A stretch of DNA of 64,000 nucleotides, taken from assembly GCA_016463225.1 (NCBI GenBank), contig JAEMRT010000007.1, positions 1-64,000 on the forward strand, in the 5' to 3' direction. Origin of the DNA: Sphingopyxis sp. (GTDB taxonomy: Bacteria; Pseudomonadota; Alphaproteobacteria; Sphingomonadales; Sphingomonadaceae). Below, in pieces: positions 27,868 to 37,118 of the stretch. How positions within the stretch are numbered: the stretch's first letter is position 1; each line of letters starts with the position of its first letter. The notes beneath the pieces were generated by a model. It saw only the letters and a list, made by a program, of their open reading frames with translations. It was not told the origin of the DNA and searched no databases. The position numbers were made by a program, and so were the translations under genes.

Positions 27868-28884
27868 ATGACGAAAGCGCCTGTGGGGGGCGCGAAGCAT
27901 CAGCTTCTTCCCTCTTGTTCCATTCTCGCCCTGCTGGCGGCGTTCGCGCTGCCGACGCAGGTTCAGGCGCAGGTCGCCACCCCGCCGCTCACGCGGGCCG
28001 GGACGACGATCAGCAACACCGCGAGCGCGACATTCGATACCGGCGGCGGGTCGACAACGATCAATTCGAACCAGGTCGACTTGCTCGTCGACGAATTGCT
28101 CGATGTGACGGTTGATTCGAGCAATCCCGCCGATGTGCCGACTACCCCGGGGGCGACCGGGCAGGTTCTGACCTTTTCGGTGACGAACAACGGCAATGGC
28201 GTCGAAAATTTCGTGATGAGCACGATTGCGAATGCCGGGGGCGACAATTACGACCCCGTCGTCACCCAGATCTATATCGACAATGGCGACGGCGTGTTCG
28301 ACGCGGGTACCGACACGCTTTACACCCCGGGCGCCAACGATCCCGAGCTCGATCCCGACGAAAGCGTCACGGTGTTTGTCGTCGCGACGACACCCGGCGG
28401 CGTTGTCGACGGCAATCGCGGCATCGTCAGTCTGGTCGCGGCAGCGGTGACCGGCACCGGCGCGCCGGGGAGAAGCTTTGCCGGCCAGGGCGAAGGCGGC
28501 GGCGACGCCGTCGTCGGCTCGACCGGTGCCGATGGAGCCGACGCGGGTGTCTTCATCGTCTCGGCAGCCACCGTCACCCTCGTCAAATCGGCGGTGGTGA
28601 CCAATCCGCTCGGCACCGCCGATCCGATCCCGGGCGCGACGATCACCTACACCATCGTCGCAACCGTTGCGGGCAGCGGGTCGGTCAGCGGTCTCGCGAT
28701 CACCGACATTATTCCGGCGGACACCAGCTATGTCACCGGGTCCGTCACCCTCGGCGGGGTCGCGCAGTCCGACCCGATCGACGGCGATGCGGGCGACTAC
28801 AACGGCACGCGGATCAACGTCACGCTCGGCACCGTTGCCGGCGGCCAGACCCGCACCGTCACGTTCAGAACCACGATCGATTGA
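27868..28884 (+). CDS. DUF11-repeat surface protein, first of four-gene module
   Basis: A 338-residue secreted protein. After a signal peptide (about residues 1-35, ending VQAQ) it has an N-terminal module AGTTISNTASATFDTGGG...SNQVDLLVDELLDVTV, a beta-rich middle with an Asp-rich loop (YIDNGDGVFDAGTD) that could bind calcium, and a C-terminal DUF11 domain (VTLVKSAVVTNPLG...ITYTIVATV...RTVTFRTTID). ATG at 27868 is preferred to the GTG one codon before it. It is paralogous to the protein at 29435 by order of motifs. Location outside the cell or on the outer membrane is inferred. Confidence 0.85.
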   Translation: MTKAPVGGAKHQLLPSCSILALLAAFALPTQVQAQVATPPLTRAGTTISNTASATFDTGGGSTTINSNQVDLLVDELLDVTVDSSNPADVPTTPGATGQVLTFSVTNNGNGVENFVMSTIANAGGDNYDPVVTQIYIDNGDGVFDAGTDTLYTPGANDPELDPDESVTVFVVATTPGGVVDGNRGIVSLVAAAVTGTGAPGRSFAGQGEGGGDAVVGSTGADGADAGVFIVSAATVTLVKSAVVTNPLGTADPIPGATITYTIVATVAGSGSVSGLAITDIIPADTSYVTGSVTLGGVAQSDPIDGDAGDYNGTRINVTLGTVAGGQTRTVTFRTTID

Positions 28885-28895
28885 TGGAGATGCGC

Positions 28896-29360
28896 ATGCG
28901 CACGGCCTTTTTCCTGTTTCTCGCGGCGCTGTTGCCGGGTCAGGCGCTCGCCGCCAACCAGGTGGCGCTCGCCAACGACGTGTTCGTCGAGCGCGTGACC
29001 ACCGATTCCACCGGAAAGCAGCGAATTTTGCTCGAAGAACCCAGGGTCGTCGTTCCCGGCGACCGACTTGTCTTCGTGCTCAATTACCGCAACGCCGGGG
29101 CGCAGCCCGCCGACAAGTTTGTCATCACCAACCCCCTGCCCTCGGCGGTGCGCTTTACCGATGCCGGCGACACAACGCCCCTCGTCTCGATCGATGGCGG
29201 CCGCGGCTGGGGGCAACTCGATCAACTGACGGTGACGCTGAACGACGGCACCCGCCGCGCGGCGCAGCCTGACGATGTGACGCACATCCGCTGGGCCTTT
29301 CAAAAGCCGATTCCGGTCGGTGGCAGCGGCAAGCTGATGTTTCGAGGAGTCGTTAAATAA
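28896..29360 (+). CDS. Small DUF11-like secreted protein, second of module
   Basis: A 154-residue protein with a signal peptide (MRTAFFLFLAALLPGQALA) and a single DUF11-like beta domain (RVVVPGDRLVFVLNYRNAGAQPADKFVITNPLP). ATG at 28896 has GGAG six bases upstream; two earlier in-frame ATGs are less likely. The gene follows the first by 11 bases and is surely co-transcribed. It lacks the N-terminal NTA module of its neighbours and may be a chaperone-like or linker subunit; that is speculative. Confidence 0.8.
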   Translation: MRTAFFLFLAALLPGQALAANQVALANDVFVERVTTDSTGKQRILLEEPRVVVPGDRLVFVLNYRNAGAQPADKFVITNPLPSAVRFTDAGDTTPLVSIDGGRGWGQLDQLTVTLNDGTRRAAQPDDVTHIRWAFQKPIPVGGSGKLMFRGVVK

Positions 29361-29434
29361 TGTAAATAATACAGCCGCTTAATGATTGCCAGCGGTGGGG
29401 AAACGGCAATCGATCAAAGCCAGGGAGCTCAGCT

Positions 29435-30499
29435 ATGACCAGCAAGCTGAACACCGTGGGCATCATCGGTCTGGCGGCGATCACAAGTCTCGCCGCCACC
29501 CCGGCACTTGCTGCCGGAACGACCGCGGGTACCACGATCACGAATACCGCTACCGTCGATTATCAGGTCGGTGGCGTTGCGCAGGGACAGCAGTCGGCGT
29601 CGAACAATTTCACCGTCGACCGCAAGATCAACCTGCTTGTCGAAGAAGTCGGCACAGTCACGACCAACGTCGTGCCGGGCCAGACAAATGCCGTCACGCA
29701 CTTCCGGCTGACCAACAGTTCGAACGAAGTGCTCGACTTCGCGCTTGTCGCTTCGCAGATCGCTGGTGGCACCGCGTCGCATGGCGGGACCGACACGTTC
29801 GACGCCACCAACGTACGGATTTATCGCGACAATACCGTAACCGGCACGGTTGGCAGCTGGGACGTCGGCGACACGCTCCTGACCGGCTTCGTCGATGAAC
29901 TCGTCGTCGATACCGCCATCAACCTGTTCGTTGTGGCCGATATTCCGGCGGCGCTCGCCAACAATGCGGTCGCTGGTGTGACCCTGCGTGCCACCGCACG
30001 CGAAGGCGCGCTGGCCGGTACGCAGGGCGCGGCAATCACCGAAACGACGGGTGCGAACACCGCGGGCAAGGATACCGTCTTTGCCGACATCGCGGGTGTT
30101 GCTGGTGACGCGGCGCGCGATGGGTCGCATAGCGACAATGACGACTACACTATCCAGACAGCGACGCTGGCGGTGGTCAAGAGCAGCCGCGTGATTTCGG
30201 ATCCGTTCAACAATACGACGAATCCGAAACTGATCCCTGGTGCAGTCGTTGAATATTGCATTCAGGTGGCCAACAGCGGCAGCGTCGCGGCGACTTCCGT
30301 GGTCATCAACGACCCGGTTCCCGGGCAGTTGACGTTCAGCGCCGGCACGATCCTGTTGAACGGCACGTTCAGCGCCGGAACGTGCAACGCTGATGGCGTT
30401 GCGGGTGGCAGCTACGCCGCTCCGAACGTGTCGGGAACCATCGCAACGATCGCGGCGGGCGCCACGCGCACGCTCGTCTTCCGCGCGACGGTCAACTGA
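29435..30499 (+). CDS. DUF11-repeat surface protein, third of module
   Basis: A 354-residue secreted protein, paralogous to the first. After the signal peptide (about residues 1-27, ending ALAAG) comes AGTTITNTATVDYQVGG...SNNFTVDRKINLLVEEVGTVTT, a middle with DNTVTGTVGSWDVGDTLL, an Asp-rich SHSDNDDYT segment, and a C-terminal DUF11 domain (GAVVEYCIQVANSGSVAATSVVINDPVPGQL...RTLVFRATVN). The two cysteines (YCIQV and GTCNADG) may pair. AGGGAG precedes the ATG. A 74-base gap separates it from the second gene. Confidence 0.85.
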   Translation: MTSKLNTVGIIGLAAITSLAATPALAAGTTAGTTITNTATVDYQVGGVAQGQQSASNNFTVDRKINLLVEEVGTVTTNVVPGQTNAVTHFRLTNSSNEVLDFALVASQIAGGTASHGGTDTFDATNVRIYRDNTVTGTVGSWDVGDTLLTGFVDELVVDTAINLFVVADIPAALANNAVAGVTLRATAREGALAGTQGAAITETTGANTAGKDTVFADIAGVAGDAARDGSHSDNDDYTIQTATLAVVKSSRVISDPFNNTTNPKLIPGAVVEYCIQVANSGSVAATSVVINDPVPGQLTFSAGTILLNGTFSAGTCNADGVAGGSYAAPNVSGTIATIAAGATRTLVFRATVN

Positions 30500-30511
30500 C
30501 CGGAGTACCGA

Positions 30512-30549
30512 TAGAGCAGCGGGTGCGGCCAAAAACCGCCACCCGCTGC
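30512..30549 (+). promoter_or_regulatory. Stem-loop between third and fourth DUF11 genes
   Basis: GAGCAGCGGGTG (30512-30523) pairs exactly with CACCCGCTGCTC (30538-30549) around a 14-base loop. It begins 13 bases after the third gene's stop and ends 17 bases before the fourth gene's ATG. No T-run follows, so it is more likely a processing, stabilising or partial-termination hairpin than a full terminator. Confidence 0.65.
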
Positions 30550-30565
30550 TCCATTCGGGGCTGTC

Positions 30566-33500
30566 ATGGCACTCGGAACCAAATATTTCGGCCTTGTGAC
30601 CGCTCTGGTCGCGGCAGCGTTGCTGCCTGCGGTTCCCCGGGCGCATGCGCAGGTGATCACGAACACCGCTTCTGCGCAGTGGACGCATGACGGGCAGCCC
30701 GGTCAGGCGCTGTCGAACCGCGTCGATGTTACGGTGGCGCCCCGCCCGCCCGAACGACCGACGATCACCACCTATCGCCTGACCAATGGCGGCGGCAACA
30801 AATCGGTGCCGCTGGCGCCGACCCAATGCAGCCGCGCCAGCGGTCCGATCGCCGGTGCCTTCAGCAGCGCCAGCAGCAGTAGCGCAGGCAGCACCAGCAG
30901 CACGATCCCGCTCAGCGGCGTTTATGAGGGGATTTCGACCGCCCCCGCCTCGCTGCAAAGCACCGACAATTTCCGCGCCGGCGAAGTGCTCGTCGTCGGC
31001 GTCACGCTCGCATCGGCCAATGTCGATCCGCAGCGGCGTGACACGCTCAACGTCGTGCTCGAACTGGAAAACGGCGACCGCGAGCAGATCACGCTGACCG
31101 AAACCGCCAACAACAGCGGGGAATTCGTCGGCTTTATCAACACCATCGGGGTTCCGCCCGCGGTCGTGCAGGGCGATTGCCGCCTGTCGGTCAATCCGGG
31201 CGCCGCGCTGTCGCTGCGCGTTACCGATCAGGCGAATGCCAGCCTGGTCGCGCTCGCCACGATCAATTTCCTGGTCGACCCGTTCGGCATCGTGTTCGAC
31301 AGCGGCGACGGCGCCCCCGTTCCCGGCAGCCGCATCACCTTGGTTGACGCCGCGACCGGGCAGCCTGCACAGGTGTTTGGCGACGACGGTGTCGCTGCCT
31401 ACCCCTCCAGCGTCATCACGGGCCAGAGCGTCACCGATTCGGGCGGCACGACGTATAATTTCCCGCCGGGTGATTATCGGTTCCCGTTCGTGGCGCCGGG
31501 CACCTATCGCCTGGTCGTCCAGCCGCCTGCCCCGTTCACCGCGCCGTCGACGTCCAGCCCCGCCGATCTGGCTGCCTTCCGCCGCCCCGACGACCGCCTG
31601 CCGTTCGAAATCAGCGGCGCCAGCTATGGCAATCCCTTCACGCTGAACAGCCCGGCACCGGTGCGCGTCGATATTCCGGTCGATCAGCCCGGCCTGCCGC
31701 TGATCCTGCGCAAGACGACCTCCACGCAGGTCGCAGTGCCGGGCGACGTGATCCAGTACCGCATCGAGGTCGCCAACCGCGACGCGCGCCGCAACACCGG
31801 CGCGGTGACGGTCAGCGACGTCCTGCCCGCCGGGATGCGCCTGCGCGCCGATACAGTACGGATCGACGGGGTACGCGTGACCGCCGATGTCGCCGCCAAC
31901 GGCCGCGAATTCAGCGTGGTAGTGCCGAGCATCGCCGCGTCGCGCACCGCCTTGCTCACCTATCTCGCCGAAGTCATCGTGTCGGCGCAGCCGGGCAACG
32001 CGCTCAACCGCGCCTCGGCCGTCGATACCCGCGGCTCGGCGAGCAATATCGCCGAAGCGACGATTGCGATCAAACGCGATCAGCTCGGCGACCGGATGAC
32101 GATCATCGGCCGCATCACCGACGGTGGCTGCCGCGTTGATCCGCGCAAGGCCGACGGCATCGCCGGAGTGCGCTTGATGCTGCAGGACGGCAGCTACACG
32201 GTCACCGACGAGGAAGGCCGCTATCATTTCGAGGGCGTTCGTCCGGGCCTGCATGTCGTCCAGATCGATCCGTCGACGCTGCCGCTCGACCGCGAAGCCA
32301 TCGACTGCGCCCGTTCTACGCGAAGCGCGGGCAGCGCGATCTCGCGCTTCGTCGAAGGCCGCGGCGGCGCGCTGAAACGCGCCGATTTCCGCGCCATCGC
32401 CAGCGCGCCGCGCGCCGCGCCCAAAATGGCGGTAGTTGCGGATCCGACCGTGCTCAGCGACCCCGAAGCCGCAGGTGCCGGTCGTGACTGGCTCGCGGGA
32501 CAGGCTCCGGGCATCGACTGGCTGTTCCCCGCCACTGACCACAACCCGCGCTCGAAAGCGATCCGGGCCGCGGTCAAGCACGCGCCGGGCCAGACCGTCA
32601 CGCTGCGCGTCAACGGTAAAGCCGCGGATCCGCTGACCTTTGAAGGCACCAGCAAATCGGCCGACGGCACCATCGCGGTCAGCCTGTGGCGCGGGCTGGA
32701 AATCCGCGAAGGCGAAAACCGCCTGATCGCGGAGGTGAAGGATGTTAACGGCGTTGTCATTGCGACGCTCGACCGCATTGTCCACTATTCGATCACCCCG
32801 ATGCGCGCCGCACTGATCCGCGAGAAGTCGATTCTGGTCGCCGACGGCGTCACGCGCCCGGTGATCGCGGTGCGCCTGACCGATCGCGATGGCAAGCCCA
32901 TTCGTTCGGGCCTGACCGGCGATTTCAGCGTCCCTAACCCCTATTATCCCGCCGTCGAAGCCGATGCGCAGCAGGCGCGCCAACTCGCCGGACTCGAGCG
33001 CGCGCAGCCGCTGTGGAAAATCGATGGCGACGACGGCATTGCCTATATCGAACTCGAACCGACCACCGCGTCGGGTACGCTGGCGATGGATTTCCTCTTC
33101 CGCGACGACAAGGTGACGCGCAAGCAGACGATCGAAACCTGGCTCGATCCGGGCGATCGCCCGTGGACCGTGGTCGGCTTTGCCGCCGGAACGCTGGGGT
33201 ACAACACGCTCGACGACCGCATGGAACCCGCGGCCGAAACGCTCGACGATCTCAACGCCGATGCGCGCCTCGCGCTCTACGCAAAAGGCCGGGTGCGCGG
33301 CAAATGGCTGATGACGCTGGCGTATGATAGCGACAAGGACAAGGACGACGCGCGTTTTGGCGGCGTGATCGATCCGCGCGCCTATTACACCATCTACGCC
33401 GACCGCAACGAGACGCGCTATGACGCCGCGTCGGTGCGCAAGCTTTATCTGCGCCTCGAACGCCCGCAATTCTATGCGATGTTTGGCGATATCGAGACGG

Positions 33501-35710
33501 GGATTTCGGAACCGCAGCTCGCGCGCTACCAACGCGCGCTCAACGGCGGCAAGGCCGAGTATCGCGGCCGCAATTTCGCCGCGGCCGCGTTCGTCGCCGA
33601 CACCCCCTATCGCTTCCGCCGCGACGAGATCCAGGGCAATGGCCTCACGGGTCCGTACCAGCTCGGCGCGCGGGACATTTTGCCGAACAGCGAACGCATC
33701 GTCATCGAAACGCGCGATCGCCTCCACAGCGAGCGCATAGTTAACAGCGTCAGCATGACGCGCCACGTCGATTACGACATCGACTATCTGTCGGGCACGC
33801 TCCGCTTCCGCAGCCCGGTGCTCAGCCGCTCGTCCGATCTCGATCCGCAGTTCATCGTCGCCGAATATGAGGTCGACGGCATCGGCCAGCGCGTGCTCAA
33901 CGCCGGCGGCCGCGTCAGCTATCAGTCGAATGACGAAAAATTGCGCGTCGGTGCGACCTTCATCCACGACGAAGACGGCAACGCCAAGACCAACCTCGGC
34001 GGTGTCGATGCGCGCTATCGCCCCAATATTGATACCGAAGTCCGCGCCGAGCTGGCGGTCAGCGACGCCAAGGCTCAGAATGGCAGCACCGCGGCCGGGG
34101 GAACCGCCAAGGCGTGGCTGATCGAGGCCGAGCATCACAGCAGCAACGCCGACTTCCTCGCCTATGTCCGCGAGCGCGAGAGCGGTTTTGGCGCCGGACA
34201 ACTCAATCGCGGCGAGGATGGGACGCGCAAATTCGGCTTCGACGCCCGGCTGCGCGCGACCCGCACCCTGTCGCTGACCGGCAGCGCGTGGCAGGAAGAT
34301 TTCCTCAACGTCGGTGCGCGTCGCCGCGCTGCGCGGGCACTCGCCGAGTATGACAATGGTGCCACTGTGGCGCGCGCGGGATTGACCCACGCCGACGACC
34401 GGCTGTCGGACGGCACGCGCAACCGCTCGAACATCGTCCAGGTCGGCGCGACGCAGCGGTTGTTCGAAAAACGCCTCGAGCTCGACGCGCAGACCGAATT
34501 TGCGCTGGGTGGCAAGGATGCCAGCATCGATTTCCCGTCCCGTCACCGCCTTGGCGCGCGCTTTGCGATCAATCGCGACGTCAATCTGGTGGGCAGCTAT
34601 GAAATCGCCGATGGCGACACGATCAAGGCACGCACCGCGCGGCTGGGCTTCGACCTGACCCCTTGGTCGGGCGCGCGCCTGCTCGCCACTGCGAACCAGC
34701 AGGAGATCGGCGAGTACGGCCCGCGCAGCTTTGCCGCCTATGGCCTGTCACAATCGCTGAAACTCGGCGAACGCTGGTCGGTCGATGTGTCGGTTGACGG
34801 CAATCGCACCCTTGGCGGCATCCGGGCGGGCGATGTTATCAATGTTAACCAGCCGGTCGCCTCGGGCGGCTTCCTCGGCGACAATGGCACGCTGACCGAA
34901 GATTTCCTCGCGATCAGCACCGGTGCGACCTATCGCGCTGATCGCTGGACGCTGACGGGCCGCGCCGAATATCGGGATGGCGAAATTGCCAATCGCTACG
35001 GGCTGACGCTGGGTGGCCTCCGCCAGCTCGGCGAAGGCCGCGCGCTCGGTGCGCTGTTCACCTATGCCAGGGCCAGCGGCAGCGGCACCACGCCGACGAC
35101 CGAGGTGATCAACTTCGAGATGAGCTGGGCGCACCGCCCCGCCGACTCCAGCATCTCTTGGCTCAACAAGAGCGAATTCCGGTCGGACAAGGTGCGCGAC
35201 GCGATCGCCGGCCAGCCCGGCCCAATCGGCGGCGGCGCGCTGACGATCGACGGGGACGCGACGAGCCAGCGTGTGCTCAACAGCCTGTCGGTCAACTGGA
35301 CCCCGCTCGGCGACCGCGAAAACCGCCGCGACGCAGGCCGCATGTGGTATGAACGCGGCGAATTCGGCTTCTTCTGGGGCACGCGTTACAATTTCGACAA
35401 GTTCGGCGCCGACGACGTCAAGGGCTGGTCGAACCTGATCGGCGCCGATTTCCGCTTCAATCTCGGCGAGCATGTCGATGTCGGCGCCTCGGGCACCGTG
35501 CGCGTCCGCACCGATGCCGATACGGTCAGCTGGGCGGGCGGGCCGACCGTGACGCTGGCGCCGATGAAGAACGCGAACATCACCTTCGGCTATAATTTCG
35601 CGGGCTTCCACGACCGGGATTTCGAAGATGCGCGCTATTCGCGGTCTGGGGCTTATGTGACCTTCAAGCTGAAGTTCGACCAGACGAGCTTTGCGGGGTT
35701 GGGGCTCTAA
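30566..35710 (+). CDS. Giant DUF11 protein with predicted outer-membrane beta-barrel
   Basis: A 1714-residue protein. A signal peptide (about 1-29) is followed by the VITNTASAQWTHDGQ...SNRVDVTV module shared with genes one and three, a Ser-rich stretch (about 95-112), a DUF11 domain (about 370-505, LILRKTTSTQVAVPGDVIQYRIEVANRD), a carboxypeptidase-regulatory/SdrD-B-like beta domain (about 515-575, YTVTDEEGRYHFEGVRPGLH), and further beta domains. The C-terminal half (from about 865) alternates polar and aromatic residues in repeated strands typical of a large barrel, for example YYTIYADRNETRYDAASVRK. The end (TFKLKFDQTSFAGLGL) lacks the usual terminal Phe. It may anchor or export the smaller DUF11 proteins; inference from linkage. 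Confidence 0.85.
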   Translation: MALGTKYFGLVTALVAAALLPAVPRAHAQVITNTASAQWTHDGQPGQALSNRVDVTVAPRPPERPTITTYRLTNGGGNKSVPLAPTQCSRASGPIAGAFSSASSSSAGSTSSTIPLSGVYEGISTAPASLQSTDNFRAGEVLVVGVTLASANVDPQRRDTLNVVLELENGDREQITLTETANNSGEFVGFINTIGVPPAVVQGDCRLSVNPGAALSLRVTDQANASLVALATINFLVDPFGIVFDSGDGAPVPGSRITLVDAATGQPAQVFGDDGVAAYPSSVITGQSVTDSGGTTYNFPPGDYRFPFVAPGTYRLVVQPPAPFTAPSTSSPADLAAFRRPDDRLPFEISGASYGNPFTLNSPAPVRVDIPVDQPGLPLILRKTTSTQVAVPGDVIQYRIEVANRDARRNTGAVTVSDVLPAGMRLRADTVRIDGVRVTADVAANGREFSVVVPSIAASRTALLTYLAEVIVSAQPGNALNRASAVDTRGSASNIAEATIAIKRDQLGDRMTIIGRITDGGCRVDPRKADGIAGVRLMLQDGSYTVTDEEGRYHFEGVRPGLHVVQIDPSTLPLDREAIDCARSTRSAGSAISRFVEGRGGALKRADFRAIASAPRAAPKMAVVADPTVLSDPEAAGAGRDWLAGQAPGIDWLFPATDHNPRSKAIRAAVKHAPGQTVTLRVNGKAADPLTFEGTSKSADGTIAVSLWRGLEIREGENRLIAEVKDVNGVVIATLDRIVHYSITPMRAALIREKSILVADGVTRPVIAVRLTDRDGKPIRSGLTGDFSVPNPYYPAVEADAQQARQLAGLERAQPLWKIDGDDGIAYIELEPTTASGTLAMDFLFRDDKVTRKQTIETWLDPGDRPWTVVGFAAGTLGYNTLDDRMEPAAETLDDLNADARLALYAKGRVRGKWLMTLAYDSDKDKDDARFGGVIDPRAYYTIYADRNETRYDAASVRKLYLRLERPQFYAMFGDIETGISEPQLARYQRALNGGKAEYRGRNFAAAAFVADTPYRFRRDEIQGNGLTGPYQLGARDILPNSERIVIETRDRLHSERIVNSVSMTRHVDYDIDYLSGTLRFRSPVLSRSSDLDPQFIVAEYEVDGIGQRVLNAGGRVSYQSNDEKLRVGATFIHDEDGNAKTNLGGVDARYRPNIDTEVRAELAVSDAKAQNGSTAAGGTAKAWLIEAEHHSSNADFLAYVRERESGFGAGQLNRGEDGTRKFGFDARLRATRTLSLTGSAWQEDFLNVGARRRAARALAEYDNGATVARAGLTHADDRLSDGTRNRSNIVQVGATQRLFEKRLELDAQTEFALGGKDASIDFPSRHRLGARFAINRDVNLVGSYEIADGDTIKARTARLGFDLTPWSGARLLATANQQEIGEYGPRSFAAYGLSQSLKLGERWSVDVSVDGNRTLGGIRAGDVINVNQPVASGGFLGDNGTLTEDFLAISTGATYRADRWTLTGRAEYRDGEIANRYGLTLGGLRQLGEGRALGALFTYARASGSGTTPTTEVINFEMSWAHRPADSSISWLNKSEFRSDKVRDAIAGQPGPIGGGALTIDGDATSQRVLNSLSVNWTPLGDRENRRDAGRMWYERGEFGFFWGTRYNFDKFGADDVKGWSNLIGADFRFNLGEHVDVGASGTVRVRTDADTVSWAGGPTVTLAPMKNANITFGYNFAGFHDRDFEDARYSRSGAYVTFKLKFDQTSFAGLGL

Positions 35711-35716
35711 GCCTAC

Positions 35717-35811
35717 ACCCATTCCGTTCGTATCGAGCGAAGTCGAGACACGCCGCGTTGGCGTGTGCCTTCACGTGTCTCGACTTCGCTCGACACGAAC
35801 GGGTATTGGGT
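35717..35811. repeat. Long inverted-repeat element between the DUF11 module and bkd operon
   Basis: Arms of about 35 bases, left 35717-35752 and right 35774-35811, are near-exact reverse complements; cores read ATCGAGCGAAGTCGAGACACG and its complement CGTGTCTCGACTTCGCTCGA. It lies between convergent genes and fills the whole gap, so it may serve as a bidirectional terminator. A core of CTCGACTTCGCTCGA is, to my knowledge, a common interspersed palindrome in sphingomonads. Confidence 0.8.
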
Positions 35812-35815
35812 CAGA

Positions 35816-37114
35816 TCAGTCGGCGAACAGCAAAACCGGCGTCTCGACCAGCTTCTTCAGCGCCTGAACATAGCTCGCCGCGTCCCAGCCATCGACCACC
35901 CGATGGTCGCAGCTGATCGACAGGTTCATCAGCTTCGCCCGGCGAATATCGTCGCCGTCGAACACCGGGCGCTCGACGATCTTGTTCGGGCCGATAATCG
36001 CAACCTCTGGACGGTTGATCACCGGCGTCGTCGCGATGCCTCCCAGCGGGCCGAGCGAGGTGATCGTCAGCGTCGAGCCCGACAGCTCGTCGACCTTCGC
36101 CTTGCCAGTGCGCGCGGCCTCGGCCAAACGCCCGATTTCGCTCGCCAATTGCCAGACATTCATGTCCTGCGCGTCGCGGATCACGGGGACCATCAACCCG
36201 GCATCGGTCTGCGTCGCCATGCCCAGATGCACGGCGCCGTAGCGCGTCACCACGCCGGCTTCATCATCATAGCGCGCGTTGATCATCGGGAACTGCGGAA
36301 CCGTCCGGCAGATCGCAACAATAAGGAAAGGTAACATTGTCAACTTCGGACGCTGGCCGCGATTGGCGTTCAAATCGGCGCGCATGTCTTCGAGCGCGGT
36401 GACGTCCATTTCGTCGACATAGGTGAAATGCGGGATCGCCCGCTTCGACGCCGCCATGTTCTCGGCGATCTTGCGGCGCATGCCGATGACCTTGATCGGT
36501 TCGTCGGCGCGCGCCCGGCTGGCGCCGGGGCTGTGATAGCCCTGCCCGCCGCTGTAGCGCAGATATGCGTCCAGATCGGCGTGACGGATGCGATCGCCGT
36601 CGGAATGCACCTGACCCAGGTCGACGCCCAAATCCTTGGCGCGGGCGCGGACGGCGGGGGACGCGAGTACTTTGGCATCATGTCCGGCAACGACGGCGGG
36701 TGCCGCCGGTAACGACGGCGTTTCGTTCGCCTTTGCAGCCTTTTGCGGCTCAGCCGCGCTCGATGTTAACTCTGTCACCTTCGGCTCGGACACCTGTTCC
36801 GCCCCGGGCGTTTCCGCCTCGATCTGCGCTTCGACCGCCGTGTCCGCCGGCGGCGCATCGGCATCGCCGTCCGCGTCGGTTTCGATCACCGCCAGCGTAG
36901 ACCCGATCGGGATCAGGTCGCCAACCTCGCCCGCCAGTTCTACGACAATCCCCGAAACCGGCGATTCCATCTCGACCGTTGCCTTGTCGGTCATCATGTC
37001 GGCCAGCTGCGCGTCTTCTTCGACGCGCTCGCCGATCTTGACATGCCAGGCGACGATTTCGGCCTCTGCAATGCCTTCGCCGATGTCGGGCAGACGGAAT
37101 GAATAGCGGGCCAT
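35816..37114 (-). CDS. bkdB: Branched-chain 2-oxoacid dehydrogenase E2 (dihydrolipoyl acyltransferase)
   Basis: A 432-residue core enzyme that moves the acyl group from E1 via lipoate to CoA. The lipoyl domain (residues 1-78) has its modified lysine in MMTDKATVEME; an acidic Pro/Ala linker, the E1/E3-binding domain (about 145-180, ASPAVRARAKDLGVDL), and the catalytic domain ending in SCDHRVVDGWDAA (His and Asp of the active site) follow. Together with the two E1 genes it forms a branched-chain complex; E3 (lpdA) is not in the window. Lipoate could come from the LipB pathway encoded at 61900. Confidence 0.94.
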   Translation of the reverse strand: MARYSFRLPDIGEGIAEAEIVAWHVKIGERVEEDAQLADMMTDKATVEMESPVSGIVVELAGEVGDLIPIGSTLAVIETDADGDADAPPADTAVEAQIEAETPGAEQVSEPKVTELTSSAAEPQKAAKANETPSLPAAPAVVAGHDAKVLASPAVRARAKDLGVDLGQVHSDGDRIRHADLDAYLRYSGGQGYHSPGASRARADEPIKVIGMRRKIAENMAASKRAIPHFTYVDEMDVTALEDMRADLNANRGQRPKLTMLPFLIVAICRTVPQFPMINARYDDEAGVVTRYGAVHLGMATQTDAGLMVPVIRDAQDMNVWQLASEIGRLAEAARTGKAKVDELSGSTLTITSLGPLGGIATTPVINRPEVAIIGPNKIVERPVFDGDDIRRAKLMNLSISCDHRVVDGWDAASYVQALKKLVETPVLLFAD

Positions 37115-37118
37115 GACG

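Noticed and set aside
29429-34546. A 1705-codon open frame on the minus strand opposite the DUF11 genes
   Set aside because: It runs antisense across three genes with signal peptides and recognisable domains; its product is Arg/Ala/Asp-rich without domains. High GC third positions on the coding strand suppress stop codons here, so it is a shadow.
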